Of a stretch of DNA of 64,000 nt, positions 1-9,277 are shown piece after piece. Position 1 is the first letter of the stretch. Each line of letters starts with the position of its first letter. The position numbers were made by a program, and so were the translations under genes. The notes under the pieces were generated by a model. The model was not told the DNA's origin, did not search any database, and worked only from the letters and a program-made list of their open reading frames with translations. Source of the stretch: JAJFJD01 sp965228975 (GTDB lineage: Bacteria > Pseudomonadota > Alphaproteobacteria > UBA8366); the NCBI GenBank assembly GCA_965228975.1, contig OZ245851.1, positions 1,240,001 through 1,304,000 on the forward strand, given 5' to 3'.

Positions 1-435
1 GAACTAAACGGTGGTGCGCCGGAAACGGTGATCGCCGAGTTCGAGAGTTTCCGGCTTCAAGGCAATGCGGGCGACATTCCCGTAGAAGTGCCGCGCGATG
101 TCGACGCGGCAATGTTCGCCGACCTGGTTCAGGGGACGACCGCCGACATGCCGGCCGTCGACGCCCTGATCGAGGATGCGCTCGACAAAAACCGTAGTGT
201 CCCACGCCTCGAAGTTGTCATGCGGGCCATCCTGCGGGCAGGGGCCTATGAACTATCCCGGCGCGATGATATCGACGCCGCCCTTACCATCAGCGAGTAT
301 GTCGCCGTGGCGGACGCTTTCTTCAATGACCGGGAGCCGGCCCTCGTGAATGCCGTTCTCGATCGGATCGCGCGGCAGGTGGCTCAGCGGGATGGGACGG
401 CCGAGGTTGTCCACGATGCCGAACAAGACGGGTGA
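1..435 (+). CDS. nusB: Transcription antitermination factor NusB (5' truncated by window edge)
   Basis: The frame is open from base 1, so the true start lies before the window; only the C-terminal part is present. The protein matches the NusB helical fold that with NusE (S10) binds boxA RNA and supports rRNA transcription antitermination. Visible family features are the stretch VPRLEVVMRAILRAGAYEL and the ending LVNAVLDRIAR, both typical of the NusB C-terminal half. A GTG at 28 could be read as a start but would give a protein lacking the N-terminal helices. The last 20 bases overlap thiL, which fits the common nusB-thiL pair. Identification is confident; the N-terminus cannot be judged. Confidence 0.93.
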   Translation, partial: ELNGGAPETVIAEFESFRLQGNAGDIPVEVPRDVDAAMFADLVQGTTADMPAVDALIEDALDKNRSVPRLEVVMRAILRAGAYELSRRDDIDAALTISEYVAVADAFFNDREPALVNAVLDRIARQVAQRDGTAEVVHDAEQDG

Positions 436-1399
436 ATTCGAAAGAATCGCGACGTTTTTCGCACCCCTAACCGAAAACATGCCAGGGGCGCTGGGCCTTC
501 GTGACGATGCGGCGGTCCTCGAGCCGTCGGCGGGCTGCGACTTGGTCGTCACCACCGATACCATTGTCGAAACCGTTCATTTCGTCGGCGACGAGCCCGC
601 GTGTTTGGTGGCCCGCAAACTGTTGCGGGTCAATCTGTCGGATTTGGCGTCGATGGGCGCGCGTCCCTGTGCCTATACGCTGAACGTGGCGTTTCCCGAC
701 AAGGTCGACGATACGTGGCTTGCCGATTTCGTGGCCGGGCTTGCCGCCGACCAGGAAGAATTCGGGATCGCACTGGCGGGCGGTGACAGCGTGTCCACCG
801 TTGGCCCGATCACGCTCACCATCACGGCCTTCGGCGAGGTCGCGTCGGGGGCCGCCCTACGTCGAACGACGGCCCGGTCGGGCGATCTTGTCTATGTCAC
901 CGGCACCATCGGCGACGGAGCGCTTGGGCTGCGGGTGCTGCGCGGCCAGGTTTCGGGTTTAACGCCCGCGCAGGAAGAGGTGCTTGCGACGCGATACCAG
1001 TTGCCGCAGCCGCGGCTTGGTGTTGGACAGGCGGTTTGCGGTATTGCCAGTGCGGCGACCGATGTGTCGGATGGGTTGGTGGCCGATCTCGGCCATATCG
1101 CCGATGGATCGGGTTTGGCGGCCGTGATCGATGCGGAAAAGGTGCCGTTGTCCGACGAAGCGCGCGCCGTCCTGGCGGGCGATCCCGCTTGTTTGGAAAC
1201 CATCCTGACCGGTGGCGACGATTACGAATTGGTTCTTGCGGCATCGCCGAACGAGAAAGACCGCCTGGATGCCATCGCGTTGGCATCAGAGGTGATGCTC
1301 ACGCCGATCGGCGTCTTTGAACCAGGCACGGGCGTGCGCGTGCGCGGGCGGGATGGCGCCGATCTAAAACTGCAACGGACCGGATACAGTCATCAATAA
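416..1399 (+). CDS. thiL: Thiamine-monophosphate kinase
   Basis: ThiL phosphorylates thiamine monophosphate to the cofactor thiamine diphosphate with ATP, in the cytosol. The start is placed at the ATG at 416, inside the end of nusB, because the protein then begins MPNKTGEFERIATFF, matching the GEF-x-I opening of the family; an upstream ATG at 350 would add 22 residues encoded in nusB. Seen motifs are DDAAVLEP, TTDTIVETVHF, the Gly-Asp segment AGGDSVST and the C-terminal TGGDDYELV, all metal/ATP-binding parts of the PurM/ThiL fold. The 327-residue length is normal. Translational coupling with nusB is likely. Confidence 0.96.
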   Translation: MPNKTGEFERIATFFAPLTENMPGALGLRDDAAVLEPSAGCDLVVTTDTIVETVHFVGDEPACLVARKLLRVNLSDLASMGARPCAYTLNVAFPDKVDDTWLADFVAGLAADQEEFGIALAGGDSVSTVGPITLTITAFGEVASGAALRRTTARSGDLVYVTGTIGDGALGLRVLRGQVSGLTPAQEEVLATRYQLPQPRLGVGQAVCGIASAATDVSDGLVADLGHIADGSGLAAVIDAEKVPLSDEARAVLAGDPACLETILTGGDDYELVLAASPNEKDRLDAIALASEVMLTPIGVFEPGTGVRVRGRDGADLKLQRTGYSHQ

Positions 1400-1492
1400 T
1401 CTGATGGCGACGATTCGGCTTTGTGGATATACCTGTTGGCACGATCCGGAAAGTAAGCTGAGACCATCGTCTAGGGTTCGCATGCCGACGCC

Positions 1493-1981
1493 ATGAAAAA
1501 AATCATCATCATCGTCGTGGTGATCCTCCTGTTGGCGGGGGGCGGGGCGGCCGCGTTCTTTTTCCTGCAACAGGAAGAAGCCAACACGGCCTCCGATGAA
1601 GCGGGGGAAGCCGGCCAGAATCCTGCGGACGTTCAGGTCGAAGCGAAGAAAACGGACGATCCGAACTATCTCGACATGGAGAACCTGGCGATTCCGATCA
1701 TCCGAAACCGCCGGATCGAGAAGCATGTGATCTTGAAGGTTTCCCTCGAGATGATGGACGAAGACTCGCTGGAAGACGCCAGGCCCTATATGCCGCGCCT
1801 CAAGGACGCCTTCATCAAGGATCTGTACGATTACTACTCGTATCAAACGCCCGGCACGAAGATCAATACGGAGGCGATCAAGGGCCGGCTGAAGGAGGCG
1901 GGCGACAAGGTTGTCGGCAACGGCAAGATCCGGAAGGTTCTTATCCAGGCCGCATTCCAACGGAGCGCCGGGGCGAATTAA
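1493..1981 (+). CDS. fliL: FliL-like flagellar basal-body-associated protein
   Basis: A 162-residue protein with one N-terminal membrane segment (about residues 4-26, KIIIIVVVILLLAGGGAAAF), an acidic linker and a periplasmic domain. The segment YLDMENLAIPIIRNRRIEKHVILKVSLEM resembles the start of the FliL domain, which surrounds the flagellar stator and modulates torque. No other flagellar genes are in the window; neighbours are thiL and a HAD phosphatase. It could therefore be a stand-alone FliL paralogue rather than the basal-body copy. No clear ribosome binding site precedes the ATG. Family assignment is good, role in motility is inferred. Confidence 0.7.
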   Translation: MKKIIIIVVVILLLAGGGAAAFFFLQQEEANTASDEAGEAGQNPADVQVEAKKTDDPNYLDMENLAIPIIRNRRIEKHVILKVSLEMMDEDSLEDARPYMPRLKDAFIKDLYDYYSYQTPGTKINTEAIKGRLKEAGDKVVGNGKIRKVLIQAAFQRSAGAN

Positions 1982-2020
1982 GGCCGAGTGCCAAGGATTG
2001 GCCGGGGCGGCTTAGCGCTG

Positions 2021-2725
2021 ATGCAGATTCAGACGTCGGAAATCAAGGCGGTTACGTTCGACGGCGACGGCACGCTGTGGGATTTCGAAAGTGTGATGAT
2101 CGAGGCGCTGGAAAAGGTTCTCGATGCAATCCGCCCTCTGACCGATGATGCGACGGCCGGTCGATTATCGGTACGGGATTTAATCGAAATCCGTGACGGA
2201 CTGGTCGCCAAGCAGGGGCCAGGTGTCCTGGATCACGTATCGTTGCGGCGTGCGTCGATTGGCATTTTGCTTGAAAACATCGGCGTGACCCCTTCGGGCC
2301 TGACCGACCAACTATTGAACATTTATTTCGGGCATCGTTTTGGAACGATCAAGCTATATGACGATGCCCTGGCCGTGCTGACCGAACTGCGGCGGAACTC
2401 TTCCATCGCACTAATCTCGAATGGGAATAATGATCCCGCGCGTTTCGAGCTCGACTGCCATTTTGATTTTACGGTGTTCGCCCAAGATTGCGGCTTTTCG
2501 AAGCCGGATCCTCGGATTTTTCGCGCCGCGGTGCCAGCCCTTGGAATCGAGCCTTGCCAAGCGATCCATATCGGCGATTCGTTGTCTTCCGATATTGCCG
2601 GTGCCCACGCATCGGGATTGAAGGCGCTATGGCTGAATCGAGGCAAAGACCGGAATGACACGACGATTCGCCCGGATGCAACGATCGCGAATTTAAGTGA
2701 AATTATTGAAATAATTAACAAATAA
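2021..2725 (+). CDS. HAD-superfamily phosphatase
   Basis: A haloacid-dehalogenase-type hydrolase of about 234 residues. All four HAD motifs are visible: motif I VTFDGDGTLWD with the nucleophile and acid aspartates, motif II ALISNGN, the motif III lysine in CGFSKPDPRIF, and motif IV AIHIGDSLSSDIAGA. The cap is C1-type (helical, between motifs I and II), typical of phosphatases acting on small phosphorylated metabolites. The start could be the GTG at 1988, seven bases after the previous gene, or the ATG at 2021; the latter puts motif I at the usual distance from the N-terminus and is preferred. Substrate cannot be predicted. Confidence 0.85.
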   Translation: MQIQTSEIKAVTFDGDGTLWDFESVMIEALEKVLDAIRPLTDDATAGRLSVRDLIEIRDGLVAKQGPGVLDHVSLRRASIGILLENIGVTPSGLTDQLLNIYFGHRFGTIKLYDDALAVLTELRRNSSIALISNGNNDPARFELDCHFDFTVFAQDCGFSKPDPRIFRAAVPALGIEPCQAIHIGDSLSSDIAGAHASGLKALWLNRGKDRNDTTIRPDATIANLSEIIEIINK

Positions 2726-2969
2726 AGGCGTCATAGCGCTGATATTGAAAAAGTGCTGGCCGCCTCAAGCGCAGCGATAGTGCGCCGGCGCCGATTCCGG
2801 TTGTACGGCGTTTTGGCACTGTGGATGGGCAGTTGCCAATTCAGTGCCGTTCTGGCATGTTCCCGCCGCTTTTACGCGGCCCGTTTTGATCGAGTGCATC
2901 GAGGGGAATTAAACGGGTTCCGCTTGGCAAATTTCTCAGGTTCCTCCAGAACAAAACCAGGATCGAGAG

Positions 2970-5066
2970 ATGCTCGTTTTCGTAATTGTTTGTGGTTTGC
3001 TCGCCGTTCTGTACGGCATATTCGCAAGCCGATCCGTCCTAGGGGCAAGCGCTGGTAATGAGCGCATGCAGGAAATCGCCGGCGCCATTCAGGAAGGCGC
3101 CAGTGCTTATCTGAATCGACAGTATTCGGCGATCGGATTGGTCGGTATTGCCATTGCCGTCATCCTTTACTTCCTGTTGGGCTGGAAAGTCGCTGTCGGC
3201 TATCTGATCGGCGCGGTTCTGTCCGGAGCGACCGGATATATCGGCATGCATATCTCGGTCCGCGCGAACGTGCGGACGACGGAAGCGGCACGAACCAGCA
3301 TGGCGGACGGCCTCAACGTGTCGTTCAAGGCCGGCACGGTGACGGGCATGCTCGTCGCGGGCTTGGCCCTGTTATCGGTCTCGGTCTACTACCTCTTCCT
3401 GCTGAATCAAGGCGCCACCGGCCGCGACATCGTCGACCCGTTGGTTGCCCTCGGTTTCGGCGCGTCGCTGATCTCGATCTTCGCGCGGCTCGGCGGCGGT
3501 ATCTTCACCAAGGGCGCGGATGTCGGCGCGGACCTGGTCGGCAAGGTCGAAGCGGGCATTCCGGAAGACGACCCCCGGAATCCGGCGGTGATCGCGGACA
3601 ATGTCGGCGACAATGTCGGCGACTGTGCCGGTATGGCGGCCGATTTGTTCGAGACATACGTGGTCTCGGTCGTCGCCACCATGGTGCTGGCCTCGATCTT
3701 CTTCGCCAGTGACGTTGCCCCGGCGATGATGCTGTACCCGCTGATGATCGGCGCGGTCTGTATCGTTACCTCGGTGGCATCGACCTTCTTCGTCCGTCTC
3801 GGGGCGAGCCAGAACATCATGGCTGCGCTCTACAAAGGCTTCGTCGCGAGCGCGGTGCTGTCGGCGATCGCTCTTTGGCCGGTAACCGAGATGGTCCTCG
3901 GCATGAGCACCGAATTCACCGTCGGCGACACTAAGTTCCTGGGCCGGCATCTGTTTTACTGCGGCGTGATCGGCTTGGTCCTGACCGGCTTGATCATCTG
4001 GGTGACCGAATATTACACCGGCACGGAATACCGACCGGTGCGGTCGGTGGCGCAGGCCTCCACGACCGGGCATGGCACCAACGTGATTCAGGGTCTCGCC
4101 ATCTCGATGGAAGCCACGGCGATCCCCGCGGTCCTGATCTGTGCCGCGATCATCGGCACATATCTGTTGGCGGGCCTCTTCGGGATTGCCGTTGCGGTCA
4201 CCGCGATGCTGGCGCTCGCCGGTATCGTCGTCGCGTTGGATGCCTACGGTCCCGTCACGGACAATGCCGGCGGTATCGCGGAGATGGCCGAACTCGACGA
4301 CGAGGTCCGGAAGACGACCGATGCGTTGGACGCGGTCGGCAACACCACAAAGGCGGTGACCAAGGGGTACGCGATCGGCTCCGCCGGTCTCGGCGCGTTG
4401 GTGTTGTTTGCTGCCTATACCCAGGATCTGGCGTATTTCGCCGCAAATGTGGATAGCTATCCGTATTTCGCCGGCGTGAAGGTGGACTTCTCGCTGTCCA
4501 ATCCGTATGTGGTGGTCGGCCTGTTCGTCGGCGGTCTATTGCCGTATCTCTTTGGGGCATTGGGCATGACCGCGGTGGGCCGCGCGGCCGGATCGGTGGT
4601 GAACGAGGTTCGCCGCCAGTTCAAGGAAATCCCGGGCATCATGGAAGGCACGGGCAAGCCCGAATACGGCCGTTGCGTCGACATGCTGACCAAGGCGGCG
4701 ATCAAGGAAATGATTGTTCCGTCGATGCTGCCGGTGCTCTCGCCGGTCGTCCTCTACTTCATCATTCTGGCTATTGCCGGTAAGTCGGCGGCACTGTCCG
4801 CGGTCGGCGCGATGCTGCTGGGCGTGATCGTGACGGGCCTGTTTGTCGCCATCTCGATGACCGCCGGCGGCGGTGCTTGGGACAATGCAAAGAAATACAT
4901 CGAGGACGGCAATCTCGGCGGTAAAAACTCCGAGGCACATAAGGCGGCGGTGACCGGTGATACGGTCGGCGATCCTTATAAGGATACCGCTGGCCCCGCC
5001 GTCAACCCGATGATCAAGATCACGAATATCGTGGCGCTCTTGATGTTGGCGATGTTGGCGCACTAA
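2970..5066 (+). CDS. hppA: K+-independent proton-translocating inorganic pyrophosphatase
   Basis: A 698-residue polytopic membrane protein that hydrolyses pyrophosphate and pumps protons across the cytoplasmic membrane. The signature DVGADLVGKVE and the following EDDPRNPAVIADNVGDNVGDCAGMAADLFE form the PPi/Mg binding site, repeated in part near the C-terminus (GDTVGDPYKDTAGPAVNPMIK). The segment GNTTKAVTKG has lysine where K+-dependent enzymes have alanine, so a K+-independent H+-pump is predicted, as in Rhodospirillum. The ATG at 2970 is preceded by a GA-rich ribosome binding site. The gene stands alone, with 244 bases upstream and a strong terminator downstream. Confidence 0.97.
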   Translation: MLVFVIVCGLLAVLYGIFASRSVLGASAGNERMQEIAGAIQEGASAYLNRQYSAIGLVGIAIAVILYFLLGWKVAVGYLIGAVLSGATGYIGMHISVRANVRTTEAARTSMADGLNVSFKAGTVTGMLVAGLALLSVSVYYLFLLNQGATGRDIVDPLVALGFGASLISIFARLGGGIFTKGADVGADLVGKVEAGIPEDDPRNPAVIADNVGDNVGDCAGMAADLFETYVVSVVATMVLASIFFASDVAPAMMLYPLMIGAVCIVTSVASTFFVRLGASQNIMAALYKGFVASAVLSAIALWPVTEMVLGMSTEFTVGDTKFLGRHLFYCGVIGLVLTGLIIWVTEYYTGTEYRPVRSVAQASTTGHGTNVIQGLAISMEATAIPAVLICAAIIGTYLLAGLFGIAVAVTAMLALAGIVVALDAYGPVTDNAGGIAEMAELDDEVRKTTDALDAVGNTTKAVTKGYAIGSAGLGALVLFAAYTQDLAYFAANVDSYPYFAGVKVDFSLSNPYVVVGLFVGGLLPYLFGALGMTAVGRAAGSVVNEVRRQFKEIPGIMEGTGKPEYGRCVDMLTKAAIKEMIVPSMLPVLSPVVLYFIILAIAGKSAALSAVGAMLLGVIVTGLFVAISMTAGGGAWDNAKKYIEDGNLGGKNSEAHKAAVTGDTVGDPYKDTAGPAVNPMIKITNIVALLMLAMLAH

Positions 5067-5092
5067 GCCAATCGACAAAGATGTCGGAACGA

Positions 5093-5120
5093 CCCCCGGG
5101 CAATGGCCCGGGGGTTTTTC
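5093..5120 (+). terminator. Intrinsic terminator of hppA
   Basis: A perfect 9-bp GC stem (CCCCCGGGC / GCCCGGGGG) with loop AATG is followed by TTTTTC. It lies 27 bases after the hppA stop codon. Confidence 0.93.
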
Positions 5121-5419
5121 TTTGGCCGATCGCGCGATTCCCTTATGCACCCATGAGGGGTGATGGCCGTCACTCATCAATCATTAACAAATATTCGCTA
5201 AGTTGACCGTAAGGCAGATCGATACAACTCCGAGGTAATTCCAGCAAAACGGGTGTCGTGATTCGAATTTCCTTTTGTGAGTGTGAGGAATCGGAGTTCG
5301 AGTAAGAGTTTCTTTAAAGAATCCGGTCACTTATAGGTCGTTTCGCACAATCATTCGGTTGGATATGCACCGGGTTGGTGCTCGGATGAGACGTGTATTT
5401 CTTGTTCGGGGGAGCATTA
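5121..5419 (+). other. Intergenic leader upstream of the chemoreceptor
   Basis: About 300 bases between the hppA terminator and the chemoreceptor gene. It is locally AT-richer than the genes around it and contains a TTGACC hexamer at 5203, but no convincing -10 element at proper spacing was found. A ribosome binding site GGGGGAG lies directly before the chemoreceptor start. No gene is supported here. Confidence 0.5.
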
Positions 5420-7429
5420 ATGTCGTTTTTGAACAACCTTTCGATCAGCAAGAAGATCAATGCCGGTTTTGGTAGCGCCGTCCTATTGCTCGTCATCGTT
5501 GCGACCGTGGTCGTCATGTCGCTTTTTTCGGTCAATGGAAATTTCGTCGAATTCCGCCGATTGGCCTTTTCCGCCAACGAGGTTGGACAGGTTCAGGCGA
5601 ACATGCTGGAGACCAGCCTCGGCGTGAAGGACTTCATCATCAACGGCACCGATGAGAGCATCGACCGTGTCCGGAAGCGGGCGCAGGAAACCGTCGGCCT
5701 TGCGGAGGCGGCGTTGAAGCAGGAAAACGACCCTGCCCGACGCAAGGTGATACAGGGTGTTCAGGAGAAGGTGAAGGCCTATGCGGCGGCCTTCGAGTCC
5801 GTAACGACGTTACAAGGCAAACGGACGACTGTGATGAAGACGATGGCGAACGTCGGGCCGCAGGTCGAGAAGGCGCTGATCGACATCATGGCCGGCGCCT
5901 ATGAAGGCGGGAACGTCAACGCCGCCTATTTCGCGGGGCTCGCGTTGCGCGACGTGCTACTGGGGCGGCTACATGCCAACCGTTACCTGGTGGAGAACAG
6001 CGAAAAGGCCTTTGAGAGTGCATCGGAAGCGTTGGATGCGTTCAGTGAGTCCTCGCTGATCATGATGACGAATTTCGAGAAGCCGGAACATCAGGAGCTC
6101 GGCGAAAAGGCGATCGCCGCGGCCGAGAAGTACCAGGGCGCGCTTATCGAGGTCTTCAAGGCGACCAGCGAACGGAACGACATAATCAAGAATACCCTGG
6201 ACAAGAACGGTCCGGACGTCATCAAGGCCATCGAGACGTTCAAGAACGAGGTCGTGAAACGCGAGATCGCCATCGGCGAGCAATCACAAACCGCCGTTCA
6301 AGCTGCCGTCTCCAGTGCCGTGGTCGTTTCGGCGGTTGCCGTCATCTTTGCCATCGCGGCGGCGTTTCTTATCGGCCGTGGCATCACCGGTCCCGTTCAG
6401 GCGCTGACCCAGGCCATGCGCCGCTTGGCGGACAAGGAACTCGACATCGAGATTCCCGCAACGGACTACAAGGACGAAGTGGGCAACATGGCGCGGGCGG
6501 TCCTTGTTTTCCGGGAGAATATGGTCAAGGCGGACCAGCTCGCGGCCGAACAGGAAAGTCAGCAGGCGGCGCGCGAGGAACGCACGCAGCGGATCGAAGA
6601 GCTGAATCACGCCTTCGACAAGAGCGTCAGCGGTGTGCTCGACACGGTCGTATCGGCCACCTCGCAACTGCTGGGAACGTCGAACAACATGTCGTCCATC
6701 GCCGAGGAAACCTCTAATCAGTCCTCCGCGGCGGCGGCGGCGGCCGAGCAGGCGAATTCCAACGTGCAGATGGTCGCGGCATCGGCCGATGAACTGGCTT
6801 CGTCCATTCGGGAGATCGGTCAGCAGGTCGAGGAGTCCAGCAACATCATGCGGACCGCGACCGGCAAGGCGCAATCGACGCATCAGGCGATCGAAGGTCT
6901 GGCTGGTTCCTCGGAGCGCATCGGCGAGGTCGTCGAGCTCATCACCGATATCGCGGAGAAGACCAATCTGCTCGCTCTCAATGCGACGATCGAGGCCGCG
7001 CGGGCCGGGGACGCCGGCAAGGGCTTTGCGGTCGTGGCCAGCGAGGTGAAGGCCCTGGCGACCCAGACCGCGTCCGCGACCGAGGAAATCGGCGAGCAGA
7101 TCCAGGCGGTCCAGACTCAGACACGTAGTTCTGTCGCAGCGATTCAGGAAATCGTCGAGACCATCGAGCATATGAACAAAGTCGCGACGGCGATTTCCAG
7201 CGCGGTGGAGGAACAGAGTGCGGCAACCCAGGAAATCGCGCGAAACGTACAAGAGGCCTCTTCGGGAAGTGACGAGGTCAGCCGCAACATTCAGGGCGTC
7301 ACCGATGCGGCCACCCGTGTGGGCAGCGCCAGCGGCGACGTGCAAACGTCGACCGAGGCCTTGTCCGAGCAGTCCGATAGCTTACGGAAACTCGTGCAGA
7401 CCTTCCTTAGCGATATCCGCGCCGCATAG
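5420..7429 (+). CDS. Methyl-accepting chemotaxis protein
   Basis: A transmembrane chemoreceptor of 669 residues. The start at 5420 follows a GGGGGAG ribosome binding site; a GTG at 5393 would add nine residues. It has a first membrane segment (about residues 16-36), a helical periplasmic sensor of some 250 residues that resembles the two-bundle HBM type, a second membrane segment (about 290-315), a HAMP domain, and a cytoplasmic signalling coiled coil. The hairpin tip carries the conserved EKTNLLALNATIEAARAG. No C-terminal CheR-binding pentapeptide is present. No che genes are nearby; the ligand is unknown. Confidence 0.95.
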   Translation: MSFLNNLSISKKINAGFGSAVLLLVIVATVVVMSLFSVNGNFVEFRRLAFSANEVGQVQANMLETSLGVKDFIINGTDESIDRVRKRAQETVGLAEAALKQENDPARRKVIQGVQEKVKAYAAAFESVTTLQGKRTTVMKTMANVGPQVEKALIDIMAGAYEGGNVNAAYFAGLALRDVLLGRLHANRYLVENSEKAFESASEALDAFSESSLIMMTNFEKPEHQELGEKAIAAAEKYQGALIEVFKATSERNDIIKNTLDKNGPDVIKAIETFKNEVVKREIAIGEQSQTAVQAAVSSAVVVSAVAVIFAIAAAFLIGRGITGPVQALTQAMRRLADKELDIEIPATDYKDEVGNMARAVLVFRENMVKADQLAAEQESQQAAREERTQRIEELNHAFDKSVSGVLDTVVSATSQLLGTSNNMSSIAEETSNQSSAAAAAAEQANSNVQMVAASADELASSIREIGQQVEESSNIMRTATGKAQSTHQAIEGLAGSSERIGEVVELITDIAEKTNLLALNATIEAARAGDAGKGFAVVASEVKALATQTASATEEIGEQIQAVQTQTRSSVAAIQEIVETIEHMNKVATAISSAVEEQSAATQEIARNVQEASSGSDEVSRNIQGVTDAATRVGSASGDVQTSTEALSEQSDSLRKLVQTFLSDIRAA

Positions 7430-7499
7430 GAATCCTGTTTTCGGCGACTGAATTGGCGCAGGGGCCGGCAGGTAAGTCGGGAGAATGGGCGGACGGACG

Positions 7500-7943
7500 T
7501 TATAGCCCGCCGCCGCCGAGCACGCCGATGTTTCCCAGAATCTGTTCGAAGAATCCGATCGAATGACCCGATGTCGGCGTTTCACGCGTGACAACGTCGA
7601 CGTCACGGGAATCGTTTTTGTCGTATTTCTGGACCATTTCGACCCGGCCGGCATCGTCGAAGTAGATGGCGACGACCTGCTGCGCCGTTACGTCGGGTTT
7701 GAAAAAAGCCACGCGGCTGGTCCGTCGGCCGATATAGTACCAGACCTGTGAATCGAACGTCCCCTCGGTGGATGGCGGCCCGAGTTGCCGTACGATTTCC
7801 TGACGGCTCGTCTTCCCAACGGTAATACCCGCTATCTGGGCTTCTGTGAGAAAATTGCCGCGCACATCTTTCTGGCCGCTGCAGGCCGCCAGCGCGGCCA
7901 AAAGGGCGAAAGCCAGAAACAACCGACGCATTGATTCGATCAT
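7500..7943 (-). CDS. bamE: BamE/SmpA-OmlA outer-membrane assembly lipoprotein
   Basis: A lipoprotein of the BAM complex that helps insert beta-barrel proteins into the outer membrane. The N-terminus MRRLFLAFALLAALAACSGQ is a signal peptide ending in a lipobox whose cysteine would be lipidated. The mature part has the SmpA/OmlA pattern: LTEAQIAGITVGKTSRQEIVRQLGPPS, then FDSQVWYYIGRR and a segment ending VVAIYFDDAGRV. The start is placed at 7943; an internal ATG at 7931 gives an equally good signal peptide, and in-frame codons up to 8030 are unlikely to be used. It is divergent from the bc1 chaperone gene, a common alphaproteobacterial arrangement. Confidence 0.88.
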   Translation of the reverse strand: MIESMRRLFLAFALLAALAACSGQKDVRGNFLTEAQIAGITVGKTSRQEIVRQLGPPSTEGTFDSQVWYYIGRRTSRVAFFKPDVTAQQVVAIYFDDAGRVEMVQKYDKNDSRDVDVVTRETPTSGHSIGFFEQILGNIGVLGGGGL

Positions 7944-8080
7944 GAAAAAGTGCCGTTTTCCGCAGCGCGTGCGCAACGCCATTGCAATTGGGAGCATTCT
8001 ACTAATATAGGTGCGCGAAAGGTGCAACAAATGGCCGCCGGTCGCGCGGCGGACGGCGCCGGCCCGATTGAAGGAATTTG

Positions 8081-8650
8081 ATGAGGCTCAACCCGACGAA
8101 ATGGTTTCGCAGGGATCCGCAGATGGACGCGGCGCGCCGACTTTATGTCGCCGCCGTGGGCCAGGCCCGGCAACCCGAATTCTATACGGTGTGTGGCGTC
8201 CCCGATACGGTGACCGGCCGGTTCGACCTGATTGCGCTGCATGGGTTCCTGCTGATGAACCGGTTGAAAAGCGACGCCACGACGCGTCCCCTTGCGCAGG
8301 CGCTTTCCGATGTCGTGGTGGATGACATGGACCGGAATCTGCGCGAAATGGGGACCGGCGACCTCTCGGTCGGGAAAAAGGTCAAACGCATCATGGAAGG
8401 CTATTTCGGTCGGCTGGAAGGTTATGAGAAGGCGCTTTCCGGCAGCGATGATGGGCTCGAAGCGGCGCTTCGCCGGAACCTCTTTGCCGGGGTAACGCCG
8501 AGCGATGGACAGATCGCCGCCGTGGCGGCGTATGTGCGGCGTGAGGCAAGCGGACTCGTCGGCCAGCCGATCGACCGGCTGGAGGGAGGGACGGTTACGT
8601 TCGGACCGCCGCCGACCGATATCGCGACGGAGGAAAGCCATGACGGGTGA
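8081..8650 (+). CDS. Ubiquinol-cytochrome c chaperone family protein
   Basis: A 189-residue cytosolic protein of the Cbp3/UQCC1-like family, needed in mitochondria for assembly of cytochrome b into the bc1 complex. The conserved central part is seen: FDLIALHGFLLMNRLK, then LSDVVVDDMDRNLREMGTGDLSVGKKVKRIMEGYFGRLEGYEKAL. The start at 8081 (ATG) follows GAAGGAATTTG. It overlaps the DUF177 gene by 11 bases, so the two are translationally coupled. This pair upstream of rpmF is characteristic of alphaproteobacteria. Function in bacteria is by homology. Confidence 0.9.
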   Translation: MRLNPTKWFRRDPQMDAARRLYVAAVGQARQPEFYTVCGVPDTVTGRFDLIALHGFLLMNRLKSDATTRPLAQALSDVVVDDMDRNLREMGTGDLSVGKKVKRIMEGYFGRLEGYEKALSGSDDGLEAALRRNLFAGVTPSDGQIAAVAAYVRREASGLVGQPIDRLEGGTVTFGPPPTDIATEESHDG

Positions 8651-9185
8651 TGAACGCGGCGCGCCGGAATTTTCGCGGCTGTTCGCCTTGGAAGACATCA
8701 AGCCGGATGGTTCGTCGGTCAAATTAACGGCAAATCGTGAAGAAAGGGAACGCCTTGCGCGCCGTTTCGACCTGCCGAAGGTCGAGCGGGTGGTCGCCGA
8801 CTTCAAGATTACGCGCGGTGCCAGCGGCATCCCGATTCGCGTAATCGGGCAAGTGAGCGCCCGTATCACGCAGCAATGCGTCGTGAGTCTGGAGGATTTC
8901 AGCAGCGACATCAGTGAGGATATAGAGGTCGAATACATACCCGGGGACGATACCGGAGGCGCCGAGGATTTCTCCGTCGACGGCGTCGATGCCGAAACCT
9001 TGGATGGCGATAAGATCGACCTTGGCGAACTGGCCGCCCAACATTTGGCGGTGACGCTGGATCCGTATCCCCGTAAACCCGGCGCGGAACCGCCGGAATG
9101 GAGCAAGGGGCGGGAAAATAAGGAAGAATTCGGGGCCGATAGCCCGTTCTCCGTGCTTGCGGAATTGCGGAAAAAGAGCCCCTGA
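8640..9185 (+). CDS. DUF177 / YceD-family 23S rRNA accumulation protein
   Basis: A 181-residue protein of the YceD (DUF177) family, which in other bacteria affects 23S rRNA accumulation. The family pattern is visible: ...VERVVADFKITRGASGIPIRVIGQVSARITQQCVVSLEDF, then an acidic stretch and LGELAAQHLAVTLDPYPRKPGAE near the C-terminus. The ATG at 8640 lies within the preceding gene, preceded by GGAGGAAAG. Co-location with rpmF fits a ribosome-related role. Confidence 0.9.
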   Translation: MTGDERGAPEFSRLFALEDIKPDGSSVKLTANREERERLARRFDLPKVERVVADFKITRGASGIPIRVIGQVSARITQQCVVSLEDFSSDISEDIEVEYIPGDDTGGAEDFSVDGVDAETLDGDKIDLGELAAQHLAVTLDPYPRKPGAEPPEWSKGRENKEEFGADSPFSVLAELRKKSP

Positions 9186-9199
9186 TCGCGTCAATCAGC

Positions 9200-9227
9200 T
9201 TGCCGTGGTCGCATATATTGGCTATTT
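9200..9227 (+). promoter_or_regulatory. Possible sigma-70 promoter of rpmF-plsX-fabH
   Basis: TTGCCG and CTATTT are separated by 16 bases, in the 92-base gap before rpmF. The -10 element is a weak match, so this is tentative. Confidence 0.35.
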
Positions 9228-9277
9228 AGGCAGCTTATTTTCCGCCCAAAATGCGCACAGTTTGAAGAGAGGCCCTA

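Noticed and set aside
2753..3058. ORF upstream of and overlapping hppA
   Set aside because: Composition is arginine-rich and frame-shifted relative to hppA, with no ribosome binding site or homology.
5203..5229. TTGACC and GATACAACT as a chemoreceptor promoter
   Set aside because: The spacing between the hexamers is only 12-14 bases, too short for sigma-70.
6284..7345. Long open frame antisense to the chemoreceptor gene
   Set aside because: A by-product of GC-rich codon use; it has no recognisable domain and the sense gene is certain. The same holds for long antisense frames over hyuB, phaC, hom and metY.
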